Origin: Achromobacter animicus
GTDB taxonomy: Bacteria; Pseudomonadota; Gammaproteobacteria; Burkholderiales; Burkholderiaceae_B
Reading direction: 5' to 3'
Assembly: GCF_902859585.1 (NCBI RefSeq)
Contig: NZ_CADIJM010000007.1
Coordinates: 162,101 to 226,100 of the forward strand
Length of the DNA stretch: 64,000 bases
Below, one piece after another: positions 44,542 to 53,689 of this stretch. The notes under the pieces were generated by a model. It had not been told where the DNA came from. It worked only from the letters and a program-made list of their open reading frames with translations, and made no database searches. Position numbers and translations under genes: made by a program. Numbering within the stretch: position 1 is the stretch's first letter; every line of letters starts with the position of its first letter.

Positions 44542-44612
44542 GCGATGTGGTGACGCCCGGAACCCGTCCGGGCCGCGCATTTTACCCTGTTGCGGAAAAA
44601 GCGGCTCGCCCC

Positions 44613-45197
44613 CTACTCCTCGCCTATATCCGTATGCGTGGACACCCACAACACAATCGCGTCCTCCGGACTGAGGCTGATCACCCGGTGCCCCATCCGG
44701 CTATCTATATAGAAGCTCTCCCCCGCCTTCAGCCGGGCCGGTTCATAGAACTCCGTATAAAGCTGAACCTCTCCCTCCAGCACATACACAAACTCCTCCC
44801 CCCCGTGCCGGCTCCAGTCCTGGAACTCGTCAAAGGCGCGCGCCTTGACGCGGGTATGAAACGGCATCATGCGCTTGTGCGATAGCGCAGTGCATAGCAA
44901 CCGATGATCGTAATACGGCGTTTCGTACTGCCGGCCTTCGCCCTGGCGGCTCAGGCTGCGGCGGCCGGTGCCCATGTGGGCGTCGGAGGCGGTGAAGAGT
45001 TCGGCCACGTCCAGGTCCAGGCCCGCGGCGATCTTGATCAGGTTGTCATAGGTGGGGGACAGCAGGCTGTTCTCTATCTTTGACAGGGTGGACGCGGACA
45101 CGCCGGTGGCCTCGGCCGCCTGCTTCAGAGTCCACGCGCGCGCCTGGCGCAAGGCTCGCAGCCGTTGTGCCAATGCGCTCTGTTTGTTGCCTTGCAT
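44613..45197 (-). CDS. XRE-family regulator with cupin domain
   Basis: A 194-residue protein. The helix-turn-helix is in RLRALRQARAWTLKQAAEAT and GVSASTLSKIENSLLSPTYD. The C-terminal cupin is WSRHGGEEFVYVLEGEVQLY, then GESFYIDSRMGHRVISL. It resembles PuuR/SutR-type regulators that sense amines or amino acids. It reads in the same direction as the oxidase-ABC operon and comes after it, with a 5-copy tandem repeat in its upstream region, so it probably regulates this locus. Confidence 0.85.
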   Translation of the reverse strand: MQGNKQSALAQRLRALRQARAWTLKQAAEATGVSASTLSKIENSLLSPTYDNLIKIAAGLDLDVAELFTASDAHMGTGRRSLSRQGEGRQYETPYYDHRLLCTALSHKRMMPFHTRVKARAFDEFQDWSRHGGEEFVYVLEGEVQLYTEFYEPARLKAGESFYIDSRMGHRVISLSPEDAIVLWVSTHTDIGEE

Positions 45198-45214
45198 CTG
45201 TATACCCTGTCATG

Positions 45215-45286
45215 CCCGCAGTAGTCAGGCCCGCAATACTCAGACCCGAACCCTCAGGCCCGAATCCTCAAGCCCGCAATAGTCAG
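45215..45286. repeat. Five imperfect 14-15 bp tandem repeats upstream of the XRE regulator
   Basis: Five units begin at 45215, 45230, 45245, 45259 and 45273 and follow the pattern CCCGcAatasTCAGg. The array fills nearly the whole gap between the regulator start (45197) and the oxidase stop (45283). It is either a regulatory array or a small minisatellite. Confidence 0.7.
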
Positions 45287-46575
45287 CCCCGCGATTGACG
45301 CTCACGCCACCAATCGCGCGCCTGGTAAGACCAATAAGTCAGTTGAACCGCCGCCGTGCCCAGGCTTCCGCCGTTCCAGGCCAACCCGAACGGTTCGAAG
45401 AGCTTGTAGCGCTGCGTGTCGCCGGTAATGCCCTCGGCCACGACGCGTCCGCCCACGGACGTGGTGTTCATGCCGTGTCCGCCGAACGCGGTGCAATACC
45501 AGACATTCCGACCCAGCAGGCCGATCTGCGGCATCAGGTGCCGCGCGTAGGCCATGCGTCCCGACCACGCTGCCTCCACGCGCACCCCTTGCAATTGGGG
45601 GTAGACGCTGAGCAATTCGCGGCGCAGGGACTCGGCCAGATCGGGCGGGTCGTCGACACGGGTGGTGATTCTACTGCCCCAGCCGATGCGGCCGCCATCC
45701 AGGACGCGGTAATAGTTGCCGGCGCGCCGGTCGTCGCCGATGGCCGCATTGCTGCGGATGGCTTCGCGCACGCGGTCACCCAGCGGTTCGGTCAGCATGA
45801 TGTAGGTGGCGATGGGCAGCATTGCGCGGCGCAGGGCCGGCACGACGTCGCCGGTGTAGCCGCCGGTGGCCAGCACGACGGTGGCGGCGTCGATCTGGCC
45901 TTGCTCGGTCTTCAAATGCTTGACCGCGCCATCCAGCGTGGCCTGCACGACCGGCGAATCTTCGTGGATGCGCACGCCTAGCCGCACGCACTCGCGGGCC
46001 AGCGCGCGCGCGTAGTTCAGCGGATGGAAGTGAAAGGACGAGGGGTCTTCGATGCCCTGGTGGTAGACGTCGGACACCAGCCGTTCGCGAACCTGGCTGC
46101 GCGAGAGCAACCGCACGTCGCGCCCGAAGTCGCGCTGCTGGCTGTCGCACCACTGGCGCAGCGCGTCGGTGGCCTCGTAGCGTACGACGCGCAGCCGCCC
46201 GTCGACCTTGTGGGCGTCGGCGATGCGCAGGTCGCGGATGTTGTCGCGGATGATCTCGACGCCTTCCATCGACAGGCGGTAAAGCTGGCGGTAGTGGTCT
46301 TCGTCGACGTGCTTGCGGATGGCGTCGGCGCCCGCGGAAAACGCTGGCGACACCGAGCCGCCGTTGCGGCCCGAGGCGCCCCAGGCGATCCGCCGCGCTT
46401 CCAGCAGGGTCACGTTGCGGCCGCGCCGGGCCAGTTCGAGCGCCGTGGACAGGCCCGCCAGCCCCGCGCCGATCACGCAGACGTCGGCGCTGGCCGCGCC
46501 CGCCAGCGGCGGATAGTAGGTGTCGCCGTCGGCGATCGTGCGCTTGTAGTAGGTGTCGATGTACTCGGAGACCAT
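45283..46575 (-). CDS. FAD-dependent amine/pipecolate oxidase (AmaA/PuuB-like)
   Basis: A 430-residue DAO-family flavoprotein. The N-terminal DTYYKRTIADGDTYYPPLAG is typical of the gamma-glutamylputrescine oxidase/AmaA group. The FAD-binding site is DVCVIGAGLAGLSTALELAR with the ARRIAWGASGRNGGSVSP signature. The C-terminus has NVWYCTAFGGHGMNTTSVGG. Because a close partner of the antiquitin-type dehydrogenase AmaB is encoded in the same cluster, L-pipecolate oxidase (AmaA) is the best guess. A gamma-glutamyl-amine oxidase is the alternative. Confidence 0.72.
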   Translation of the reverse strand: MVSEYIDTYYKRTIADGDTYYPPLAGAASADVCVIGAGLAGLSTALELARRGRNVTLLEARRIAWGASGRNGGSVSPAFSAGADAIRKHVDEDHYRQLYRLSMEGVEIIRDNIRDLRIADAHKVDGRLRVVRYEATDALRQWCDSQQRDFGRDVRLLSRSQVRERLVSDVYHQGIEDPSSFHFHPLNYARALARECVRLGVRIHEDSPVVQATLDGAVKHLKTEQGQIDAATVVLATGGYTGDVVPALRRAMLPIATYIMLTEPLGDRVREAIRSNAAIGDDRRAGNYYRVLDGGRIGWGSRITTRVDDPPDLAESLRRELLSVYPQLQGVRVEAAWSGRMAYARHLMPQIGLLGRNVWYCTAFGGHGMNTTSVGGRVVAEGITGDTQRYKLFEPFGLAWNGGSLGTAAVQLTYWSYQARDWWRERQSRG

Positions 46576-46584
46576 GGTGTCGGC

Positions 46585-47274
46585 TCAGTGCAGGCCCGCG
46601 CCTTGCAGGCCCCCGGTCAGGCGCTTTTCCAGCCAGTTGGCCAGGCGCAGGAGCGGGTAGCAGTAGATGAAGTAGATGGCGGCGATCATGCCGTAGATGA
46701 ACAGCGATTTGGCCGGGAAGGTGATGATGAAGACTTCCCCCTGGCGCGTGAGTTCGGTGATACCGACCACGGACAGGATGGCGGTGCTTTTGATCAGCAT
46801 GACGTACACGCCGCTCATGGGCTGCACGATCAGGCGCATGGCCTGCGGCAGGATCACCAGCCACAGAATCTGCAAAGGGCGCAGGCCCAACGTCATTGCG
46901 CCTTCGGTCTGGCCGCGCGGCACGGCCTGGATGGCGCCCATGACAATTTCCGCCACGTAGCAGGACGTGTACACCGACAGCGCCACGAAGGCCGCCGTGC
47001 CGGAATCCCAGTGCAGCAGCTCGATACCCGAACTGGGCAGCACGAAGTAGACGATGTAGAGCTGCACCAGAAACGGCGTGCCACGCAGGATGTGGATGTA
47101 CACCCCCAGGATCTGATGCACGCCGCGGATGCGGTAGCTGCGGATCACGCCGATCACGAAACCCAGCAGCGAGCCGGCAATGATGGCTACAAACGAGATC
47201 TTCAGCGTCTCCCAGAAGCCCTTGAGCAGAAAAGGCAGCACGACGCCGGCGGTGGAAAGATAGGAGTCCAGCAT
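46585..47274 (-). CDS. Polar amino-acid ABC transporter permease
   Basis: Starting at ATG 47274 (MLDSYLSTAGVVLPFLLKGF) the protein is 229 residues with about five hydrophobic segments. The HisM/GlnP signatures are FWETLKISFVAIIAGSLLGF, the RGTPFLVQLYIVYFVL stretch and the EAA-type loop AVPRGQTEGAMTLGLRPLQI. Its start overlaps the end of the other permease within 3 bases, so the two form a heterodimer. Confidence 0.88.
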   Translation of the reverse strand: MLDSYLSTAGVVLPFLLKGFWETLKISFVAIIAGSLLGFVIGVIRSYRIRGVHQILGVYIHILRGTPFLVQLYIVYFVLPSSGIELLHWDSGTAAFVALSVYTSCYVAEIVMGAIQAVPRGQTEGAMTLGLRPLQILWLVILPQAMRLIVQPMSGVYVMLIKSTAILSVVGITELTRQGEVFIITFPAKSLFIYGMIAAIYFIYCYPLLRLANWLEKRLTGGLQGAGLH

Positions 47275-47276
47275 GA

Positions 47277-47969
47277 TTACCTCGCGTTCCAGGCCGGGCC
47301 GGCCAGCCACAGGCTGACGCCCTTGGACAGCAGCAGCATGACGCAGTAGATCAGCAGATAGCCCGCCGCGATGGTCAGGAAGGCTTCGTTGGGCACGATG
47401 CGTTCGCTGTTCATCTGCACGCCCGCGGCAACCAGTTCAAAGACCGTGATCAGCGACAGCAGCGACGTGTCCTTGATGAGTACGGCGGTCTGGCCCAGCA
47501 GCGGCGGCAGCGTATTGGCGAATGCCTGCGGCAGCACCACGTAGCGCAGACGCTGGTGGTAGTTCATGCCGCAGGCCTTGGCGCCTTCGATCTGGCCGCG
47601 CGGCACGGACTCGATGCCGACGCGGATGATTTCGCTCATGTAGGCCGCGTGGTGCAGGGTCATGGCGAGGATGCCCAGCACCATCTCGCTCCAGCCCTTG
47701 GCGCCCGGCACAAGATAAGGCACCGCGTAATAGACCAGGTAGATCTGCACGAGCAGCGGCGTGGAGCGCACGAATTGCACATACGCCGCCACCGGACGCC
47801 ACACCGCGCCGCGGGACGACATATGGGCAAGCGCGAGCGGAACCCCGGCCAGCACCGACAGCACCAGGCTGGCGCCCGCCGCGATCAGGGTATTGGCCAG
47901 GCCTTCGGCAAATTGGCCCGTGTACTGGCTGACGATGCGCCAGTTATAGAAATCGATCAGCCAGTCCAT
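47277..47969 (-). CDS. Polar amino-acid ABC transporter permease
   Basis: A 230-residue second permease. LANTLIAAGASLVLSVLAGV, VRSTPLLVQIYLVYYAVPYL and the EAA loop SVPRGQIEGAKACGMNYHQR are typical of the HisQ type. It is encoded 18 bases after the binding protein and just before the partner permease. Confidence 0.88.
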   Translation of the reverse strand: MDWLIDFYNWRIVSQYTGQFAEGLANTLIAAGASLVLSVLAGVPLALAHMSSRGAVWRPVAAYVQFVRSTPLLVQIYLVYYAVPYLVPGAKGWSEMVLGILAMTLHHAAYMSEIIRVGIESVPRGQIEGAKACGMNYHQRLRYVVLPQAFANTLPPLLGQTAVLIKDTSLLSLITVFELVAAGVQMNSERIVPNEAFLTIAAGYLLIYCVMLLLSKGVSLWLAGPAWNAR

Positions 47970-47987
47970 GGGCGGTCCCGTCTCCGA

Positions 47988-48779
47988 TCAGTGGTCTTTC
48001 TTCCAATCGGTGGAATACCAGTACTGGACCAGTTCCGGCAGCGAGTTGTCAGCGGTCTTCAGCGTCTGCCAGTTGTCCAGCCAGAACTTCAGGCGGAACG
48101 CGTTGGGGCCGACGGCAAACGCCAGGGGTTCGCGCACCATCACGCCCTCAAGCACGCGCAGGTTGCCGAAGTCGACGAGAAACTGGTTGGCTGTGGACAG
48201 CGACATGATGCCGGCATCCAGCCGGCCGCTGGACAGCGCCTGGCCAACCGGCGCGCTGCCGCCCGAGAACTCCTTGAGCGTGGCCGTGGGCAGCATCTTC
48301 TTGCCGACTTCGGCGTAGGTGCTGGCGCCCAGCGCGCCGACGGTAACGCCCGACTTGTTCAGCTCGGCGTAGTTCTTGTACGGCGAATCCTTGGGCACCA
48401 CGGCGACGGTGTCGGCGTAGAACATGGGCAGCGAGAACAGCACCTGCGCGGCGCGCTGCGGCGTGGGCGTCATGTCGGCGGCCACCATGTCGGCCTTACC
48501 CGACAGCAGCGCGGGCAAAAGGCCCTTCCATTCATAATCCTGCAGCACCAGCTTCACGCCCAGGTCGTCGGCCATGCGCTTGGCGACTTCCACGGCCAGC
48601 CCCGTGCGCTTGCCCGTCTTGTCCATGAAGCTCATCAGCGGCCCGGAGGTCTGCACCGCCACGCGCAATTCACCGCGCTTGATGATGTCGGAAAGTTCGT
48701 CCGCCTGTGCCGGCAGGGCCACGGTGGCGGCCGCCAGGGCGACGCTGGCCACGCCCAGCCATTGTTTGATTTTCAACAT
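47988..48779 (-). CDS. Amino-acid ABC transporter substrate-binding protein
   Basis: From ATG 48779 (MLKIKQWLGVASVALAAATV) the protein is 263 residues with a signal peptide ending near LPAQA. SBP family 3 features are DIIKRGELRVAVQTSGPLMS, GLAVEVAKRMADDLGVKLVL, LPALLSGKADMVAADMTPTP and YAELNKSGVTVGALGASTYA. It captures a polar or basic amino acid. The context suggests pipecolate, lysine or a related amine. Confidence 0.88.
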   Translation of the reverse strand: MLKIKQWLGVASVALAAATVALPAQADELSDIIKRGELRVAVQTSGPLMSFMDKTGKRTGLAVEVAKRMADDLGVKLVLQDYEWKGLLPALLSGKADMVAADMTPTPQRAAQVLFSLPMFYADTVAVVPKDSPYKNYAELNKSGVTVGALGASTYAEVGKKMLPTATLKEFSGGSAPVGQALSSGRLDAGIMSLSTANQFLVDFGNLRVLEGVMVREPLAFAVGPNAFRLKFWLDNWQTLKTADNSLPELVQYWYSTDWKKDH

Positions 48780-48865
48780 TGCTAACCCCTTTGGTGATTG
48801 GACCCATATCGTTCCGGGCAAGGCACATCGCGCCGGCAGCGCCCGGATAAGCCGGACCGGCGGGA

Positions 48866-49615
48866 CTACAGAATCTTTTCCAGGAAGGCGCGGGTGCGCG
48901 CCTCTTTGGGGTGGCCGAACACTTCGTCGGGCGTACCCATCTCCACGATGCGGCCCGCGTCCATGAAGAGCGCGCGGTCGCCCACGTCGCGGGCGAAGCC
49001 CATTTCGTGCGTCACCACCGCCATCGTCATGCCGTCGCGCGCCAGGGCGCGCATCAATTCAAGAATGCCGCCCACCGTTTCAGGATCGAGCGCCGACGTG
49101 GCCTCGTCGAACAGCATCAGCTGCGGGTCCATCGCCAGCGCGCGCGCGATCGCCACGCGCTGCTGCTGGCCGCCGGACAACTGACTGGGGTAGCGATCGC
49201 CGAATTCCGCCATGCCGACGCGGCCCAGGAGGTCGCGGGCGTAGCGTTCGGCATCGGCGCGGCTGCGCCCGCGCACCACCCGCTGGGGTAGCGCCACGTT
49301 GTCGAGCGCAGTACGGTGCTGGAACAGGTTGAAGTGCTGGAACACCATGCCGACGTCGGTGCGCCAGCGGTTGACGTCGGTGGCCGGATCCGTCAGCGAC
49401 ACGCCATTGACGCGGATCGTGCCGCTGTCGATGCTTTCCAGCCCGTTCAGGGTGCGCAGCAAGGTGCTCTTCCCCGAGCCCGACGGACCGACCACGACCA
49501 TCACCTCGCCGCGTTCGAGCTGGCAATCGATGCCGTCCAGCGCCAGATGCGGGGGATGCCCGTCGCGCTGATAGGTCTTCTTGACTGCCTGAACAACGAG
49601 CAACGGTTCCGCCAC
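48866..49615 (-). CDS. Amino-acid ABC transporter ATP-binding protein
   Basis: I choose GTG 49615 ([16 protein letters not shown]), with GAAGGTG upstream, giving 249 residues. ATG 49642 is the alternative. Walker A is [20 protein letters not shown], the signature [20 protein letters not shown], Walker [15 protein letters not shown], and the switch His is in [11 protein letters not shown]. It belongs to the HisP/GlnQ type and powers the two permeases downstream. It is the first gene of the operon, divergent from the aldehyde dehydrogenase. Confidence 0.92.
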   Translation of the reverse strand: MAEPLLVVQAVKKTYQRDGHPPHLALDGIDCQLERGEVMVVVGPSGSGKSTLLRTLNGLESIDSGTIRVNGVSLTDPATDVNRWRTDVGMVFQHFNLFQHRTALDNVALPQRVVRGRSRADAERYARDLLGRVGMAEFGDRYPSQLSGGQQQRVAIARALAMDPQLMLFDEATSALDPETVGGILELMRALARDGMTMAVVTHEMGFARDVGDRALFMDAGRIVEMGTPDEVFGHPKEARTRAFLEKIL

Positions 49616-49821
49616 GAATTCACCTTCAGGTGCAGTGCGCACGGGGCTGACTGAGGATCTGCCGCACGCACTGGCGTTTCAAGGAGGCCAGCAAAGGGCG
49701 CCTCAAAAATATTTCGCATTTCACGTCATAGTTTCGTATAGTAAATTTTTTTCCAGAATCGCCACTTAGGCATAACCCTTAAGCGAAGGCGCTGACTTCG
49801 CAAGGCCTCGAAGGAACCGGC

Positions 49822-51324
49822 ATGGACACTCCTCAAGACATCCTGCGCAATCTCGGACTCACCTCCAGTGCGCTCACCGGCGGCACCCTGATCGCCCGCA
49901 GCCCGATCGATGGCGCCGAACTGGCGCAGGTGCATGAGCACACGGTGGCCCAGGCCCACGCCGCCATCACCCGCGCGCGGCAAGCCAGCCTGGCTTGGCG
50001 TGACGTCCCCGCCCCCCGCCGCGGCGAACTGATCCGCCTGTTCGGCGAAACCCTGCGCCAGCACAAGCAGGAACTCGGCCGCCTCGTCAGCCTGGAAGCC
50101 GGCAAGATCGTCGCCGAAGGCGAAGGCGAAGTGCAGGAAATGATCGACATCTGCGACTTCGCCGTCGGCCTGTCGCGCCAGCTCTACGGCCTGACCATCG
50201 CCTCCGAACGTCCCGGCCACCGCATGATGGAAACGTGGCATCCGCTGGGCGTCGTCGGCATCATCAGCGCCTTCAACTTCCCCGTCGCTGTGTGGGCTTG
50301 GAACTCCGCGCTGGCGCTGGTCTGCGGCAACGCCGTCGTCTGGAAGCCTTCGGAAAAGACCCCGCTCACCGCCCTGGCCTGCCAGGCGCTCTTCGCGCAG
50401 GCCGTCCAACGCTTTGGCGACGCGCCCGCCGGCCTGTCCGAAGTCCTTATCGGCGGCCGCGAGGTCGGCGAAGCCCTGGTCGACTCGCACACCGTCGCAC
50501 TGGTGTCCGCCACCGGCTCCACCCGCATGGGCCGCCAGGTCGGTCCGCGCGTCGCGCAACGCTTCGGCCGTGTCCTTCTTGAACTGGGCGGCAACAACGC
50601 CATCATCGTCGGCCCCACCGCCGACCTGGACATGGCCGCCCGCGGCATCGTCTTCGGCGCCATCGGCACCGCCGGCCAGCGTTGCACCACCACCCGCCGC
50701 CTGATCGTCCACGAAAGCGTCGCCGACGAACTGGTCCAGCGCCTGCACAAGGCCTACGCCAGCGCCCCCATCGGCAACCCGCTCGACAGCGGCAACCTCG
50801 TCGGCCCCCTGATCGACCGCGCCTCCTTCGACGCCATGCAGTCCGCGCTGACCGCCGCCCGCGAGCAGGGCGGCAAGGTCACCGGCGGCGAACGCGCCCT
50901 GGCCGACCAATACCCCGACGCCTGGTACGTGCGCCCCGCCATCGCCGAAATGCCCGGCCAGACCGACGTCGTCTGCCACGAAACCTTCGCGCCCATCCTC
51001 TACGTCATGCGCTACAAGGACTTCGGCGACGCCCTCGCCATGCAGAACGGCGTGCCGCAAGGCCTGTCGTCCGCCATCTTCACCAACGACCTGCGCGAAG
51101 CCGAAACCTTCCTGTCCGCCGCCGGCTCCGACTGCGGCATCGCCAACGTCAACATTGGCACCTCCGGCGCCGAAATCGGCGGCGCGTTTGGCGGCGAAAA
51201 GGAAACCGGCGGCGGCCGCGAGTCCGGTTCGGACGCCTGGCGCAACTACATGCGCCGCGCGACCAACACCATCAACTACTCGCGCAATCTGCCGCTGGCG
51301 CAGGGCATCAAGTTCGGGGAATAA
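49822..51324 (+). CDS. amaB: Aldehyde dehydrogenase, antiquitin type (alpha-aminoadipic semialdehyde dehydrogenase, AmaB-like)
   Basis: A 500-residue ALDH7-type enzyme. The catalytic Cys288 is in GTAGQRCTTTRRL, and Glu254 in VLLELGGNNAIIV is the general base. The family stretch WHPLGVVGIISAFNFPVAVW and the C-terminal GGAFGGEKETGGGRESGSDA are typical of antiquitin. It oxidises alpha-aminoadipic semialdehyde (in equilibrium with piperideine carboxylate) to aminoadipate with NAD+. Together with the divergent FAD oxidase and importer this makes a pipecolate/lysine catabolic unit. The shared 206-base gap 49616-49821 must hold both promoters. Confidence 0.85.
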   Translation: MDTPQDILRNLGLTSSALTGGTLIARSPIDGAELAQVHEHTVAQAHAAITRARQASLAWRDVPAPRRGELIRLFGETLRQHKQELGRLVSLEAGKIVAEGEGEVQEMIDICDFAVGLSRQLYGLTIASERPGHRMMETWHPLGVVGIISAFNFPVAVWAWNSALALVCGNAVVWKPSEKTPLTALACQALFAQAVQRFGDAPAGLSEVLIGGREVGEALVDSHTVALVSATGSTRMGRQVGPRVAQRFGRVLLELGGNNAIIVGPTADLDMAARGIVFGAIGTAGQRCTTTRRLIVHESVADELVQRLHKAYASAPIGNPLDSGNLVGPLIDRASFDAMQSALTAAREQGGKVTGGERALADQYPDAWYVRPAIAEMPGQTDVVCHETFAPILYVMRYKDFGDALAMQNGVPQGLSSAIFTNDLREAETFLSAAGSDCGIANVNIGTSGAEIGGAFGGEKETGGGRESGSDAWRNYMRRATNTINYSRNLPLAQGIKFGE

Positions 51325-51433
51325 CCCCGATGCCGGCCACGCGCGGCGCTTGCAGCAAGCCCGCGCGTGGCATCGCATCGAGCCGCAAGGCCCGGCCTGC
51401 TCGACCTCGATTCCCGCACCACAACCGGCTCGA

Positions 51434-51480
51434 AAAGCCCCGCGCATTGTCGACAACGCGCGGGGCTTTTCGCATTTTTT
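51434..51480 (+). terminator. Terminator after the aldehyde dehydrogenase
   Basis: AAAAGCCCCGCGC and GCGCGGGGCTTTT pair around ATTGTCGACAAC, which can pair further. TTTTCGCATTTTTT follows. Because the left flank is A-rich it may work in both directions. Confidence 0.85.
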
Positions 51481-51569
51481 ACAGCCCACACATACGATTA
51501 GTCTGATTTACAAACTGTTGCCAGAGTCGGTGCTACATTGCCTGATCACAAAAATCAGATACATCCTCA

Positions 51570-52856
51570 ATGACCTCCCGCCGTCCCTTTCACCGCTCTC
51601 CCACCCCCCGCCTCCTTGCCGCCATCCTGGCCCTGAGCGCGGCCGGCTCTGCCGCGGCAGGCGTGTCATACCGGCTGGACCGCCCCTCCGCGGCGCCCGG
51701 CGAAACCGTCACCATCGAAGCCGTCTTCTTCAACGAAGGCGGCTCGCGCGTCGACTGGCAGGCCCCGCCCGAACTCGTCCTGCAGTGGCGCAGCCCCGAC
51801 GGCCAGATCGTCCGCAGCCTCGCCAAACTGAAAAGCGGCCGTGACAACTACAGCGTGCCCGTCAACAACTTCGCGCGCATGTCCTGGTCCGCCGAAGTGC
51901 CCGCCACCGCACGCGGCCTGCAAGCCGTCTCCATCGAAGGCCAACCGTCCATGATGGCGCTCGACGCCACCGGCCGCGACAGCGGCACCCTGGCCACCAC
52001 GCCCGCCCAGACGCCCGTCGTCGACCCACGCAGCGGCCAACCTGTCCCAGCCGCAGCCGTCGCCGCCGCAGGCGCCTCCCCCGAAGCCGGCCCCGCCCCC
52101 GCCGCCACCATCGAACCCACCGTCGAGCAGGCCGCCTTCGACAAATTCCGAAGCGCCTTCTCCGCCTACAAGCCCGTCTACTTCGCCGTCGGCACCCGCG
52201 GCCTCACCACCGCCCGCTTCCAGATCAGCGCCAAATACCGCCTGATCAGCCCGCGCGGCGGCGAAGACACCTGGCACGACGACTTCTACCTGGGCTACAC
52301 CCAGACCTCGCTGTGGGATCTGGAAAGCGACTCCAAGCCCTTCATCGACACCACGTTCAATCCCAGCGTTTTCTGGATGACCGACGACATCTGGAAATCC
52401 GAAAACCAGAACTGGCGCTTCGGCATGAACACCGGCGTCGAACACGCCTCCAACGGCAAAGACGGAGAAGACTCCCGCTCGCTCAACGACGGGTACATCG
52501 AACCGCGCTTCCACTACCGCTTCGACAGTGGCAGCACCCTCACCTTCGCCCCCAAGGTCAAGGCCTACTTCGCCGTCGCCAAGGAAAACAGCGACTACGC
52601 CGACTACGCCGGCCACGTCGACTGGCAACTGCGCTGGGCCCAGGACAACGGCGCGGTCGTCTCGGCGATGTACCGCCAGGGAGATCAGAAGCGTCGCACG
52701 ACACAGCTGGATTTCGCGTGGCCGCTGCGCCGTACGTTCCTGAACTGGAACGGGTACCTGCATCTGCAGTATTTCAACGGCTACGGCGAGACGCTGCTGG
52801 GCTACAACCAGCGCAACGAAAGCCAGTTCCGCGTGGGCTTGTCGCTGATTCCGTAA
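51570..52856 (+). CDS. pldA: Outer membrane phospholipase A
   Basis: A 428-residue OMPLA. A signal peptide (LLAAILALSAAGSAAA) is followed by an N-terminal domain of about 170 residues, including an Ala/Pro-rich stretch, which is longer than in enterobacterial PldA. The catalytic residues are His292 and Ser294 in GVEHASNGKDG and Asn306 in SRSLNDGYIEPRF, with the same spacing as E. coli His142, Ser144 and Asn156. Transmembrane beta strands such as LHLQYFNGYGETLLGYNQRN and the C-terminal FRVGLSLIP complete the barrel. It degrades mislocalised phospholipids in the outer leaflet. Confidence 0.92.
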   Translation: MTSRRPFHRSPTPRLLAAILALSAAGSAAAGVSYRLDRPSAAPGETVTIEAVFFNEGGSRVDWQAPPELVLQWRSPDGQIVRSLAKLKSGRDNYSVPVNNFARMSWSAEVPATARGLQAVSIEGQPSMMALDATGRDSGTLATTPAQTPVVDPRSGQPVPAAAVAAAGASPEAGPAPAATIEPTVEQAAFDKFRSAFSAYKPVYFAVGTRGLTTARFQISAKYRLISPRGGEDTWHDDFYLGYTQTSLWDLESDSKPFIDTTFNPSVFWMTDDIWKSENQNWRFGMNTGVEHASNGKDGEDSRSLNDGYIEPRFHYRFDSGSTLTFAPKVKAYFAVAKENSDYADYAGHVDWQLRWAQDNGAVVSAMYRQGDQKRRTTQLDFAWPLRRTFLNWNGYLHLQYFNGYGETLLGYNQRNESQFRVGLSLIP

Positions 52857-52886
52857 ACGCACAATGCGGCAAGCAAGCGTCAAATG

Positions 52887-52920
52887 AAATCGCCGGCCTG
52901 ACAGGCCGGCGATTTTCTTT
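52887..52920 (+). terminator. Terminator after pldA
   Basis: AAATCGCCGGCCTG and CAGGCCGGCGATTT form a long stem followed by TTTCTTT. Confidence 0.85.
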
Positions 52921-52956
52921 GCTCGCACTTCAATGTGTCGCATCCGTCGGCGGGCC

Positions 52957-53117
52957 GGTGTCAGACACCCAGGTAGCAGGATCGTCAGTCTGTGAGACCG
53001 GCTCAGCGGGTGTCAGACACCTCGATTCTCGAACATTCCAGCGAACAACCCATACGCCACGGGTGTCAGACACCTCGATTTGAGCCTGGGCCAGCGGCGC
53101 AGCGGGTGTCAGACACC
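52957..53117. repeat. Four copies of the 13-bp palindrome GGTGTCAGACACC
   Basis: Identical 13-bp palindromes start at 52957, 53009, 53062 and 53105. The last three share a longer unit CGGGTGTCAGACACCTCGATT, and two of these continue with TGAGCC. They lie in the 833-base noncoding gap between pldA and the histidine kinase. Their regular size and spacing suggest a repetitive intergenic element or an operator array. Confidence 0.85.
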
Positions 53118-53278
53118 TCGATTTGAGCCGCCGACGCAAGACAACCGATCGCCAGATAAGGCCGCCCGCGCGGCCGACATCTGGCAGCCCCGCAAGATCT
53201 TCCGGCCATCAACAAACCTTCAAAAGAAGGCCAAGCAAGCCGCCCTCCCCGCCGACCGCACGACCTCATACGACGCAG

Positions 53279-53441
53279 CCCGGTGCGGCGGTGGCCTGGG
53301 TGCGCGGGGCGTGTAGATGCGCCCGAGGGAATCGGAAGGCAGTCGCCGAAGACGACAACGACGATGACGACGGGGCAGTCCGGAGCGAAGGCTCCGGACC
53401 GCAATCGTAGCCCCGCGCACCCAGGCCACCGCCGCGCCGGG
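53279..53441. repeat. Long inverted repeat (32 bp, one mismatch) with internal hairpin
   Basis: The arm 53279-53310 and the arm 53410-53441 are reverse complements with one mismatch. Between them TCCGGAGC/GCTCCGGA forms another hairpin around 53379-53398. To the right, two related copies of AAGAACCCGCACCGA occur near 53448 and 53513. No gene can be supported here. The whole may be a folded RNA or a small mobile repeat. Confidence 0.75.
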
Positions 53442-53689
53442 CGTCTTAAGAACCCGCACCGATCCCACACAGACCGTCTCAAAAACTCGACCCGCGCCCC
53501 ACCTGCCTTCTCAAGAACCCGCACCGAAGCCGCACCACACCCGGCCGATACCGACGAAGGGATTTCCCTCACTCCCCCCGCAACTCCCAACCAGTCCCGT
53601 AAACTCCGCGCAAAAGCGCAGCCAATAATCCGCGCACCAAGGGGATCCGGGGCAACTCCCCGGCAGATTCAACAAGCACCAGGCCATTC

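Noticed and set aside
53066-53590. 174-codon minus-strand frame in the repeat-rich gap
   Set aside because: It crosses two palindromes and both arms of the inverted repeat and has no ribosome site or family pattern.
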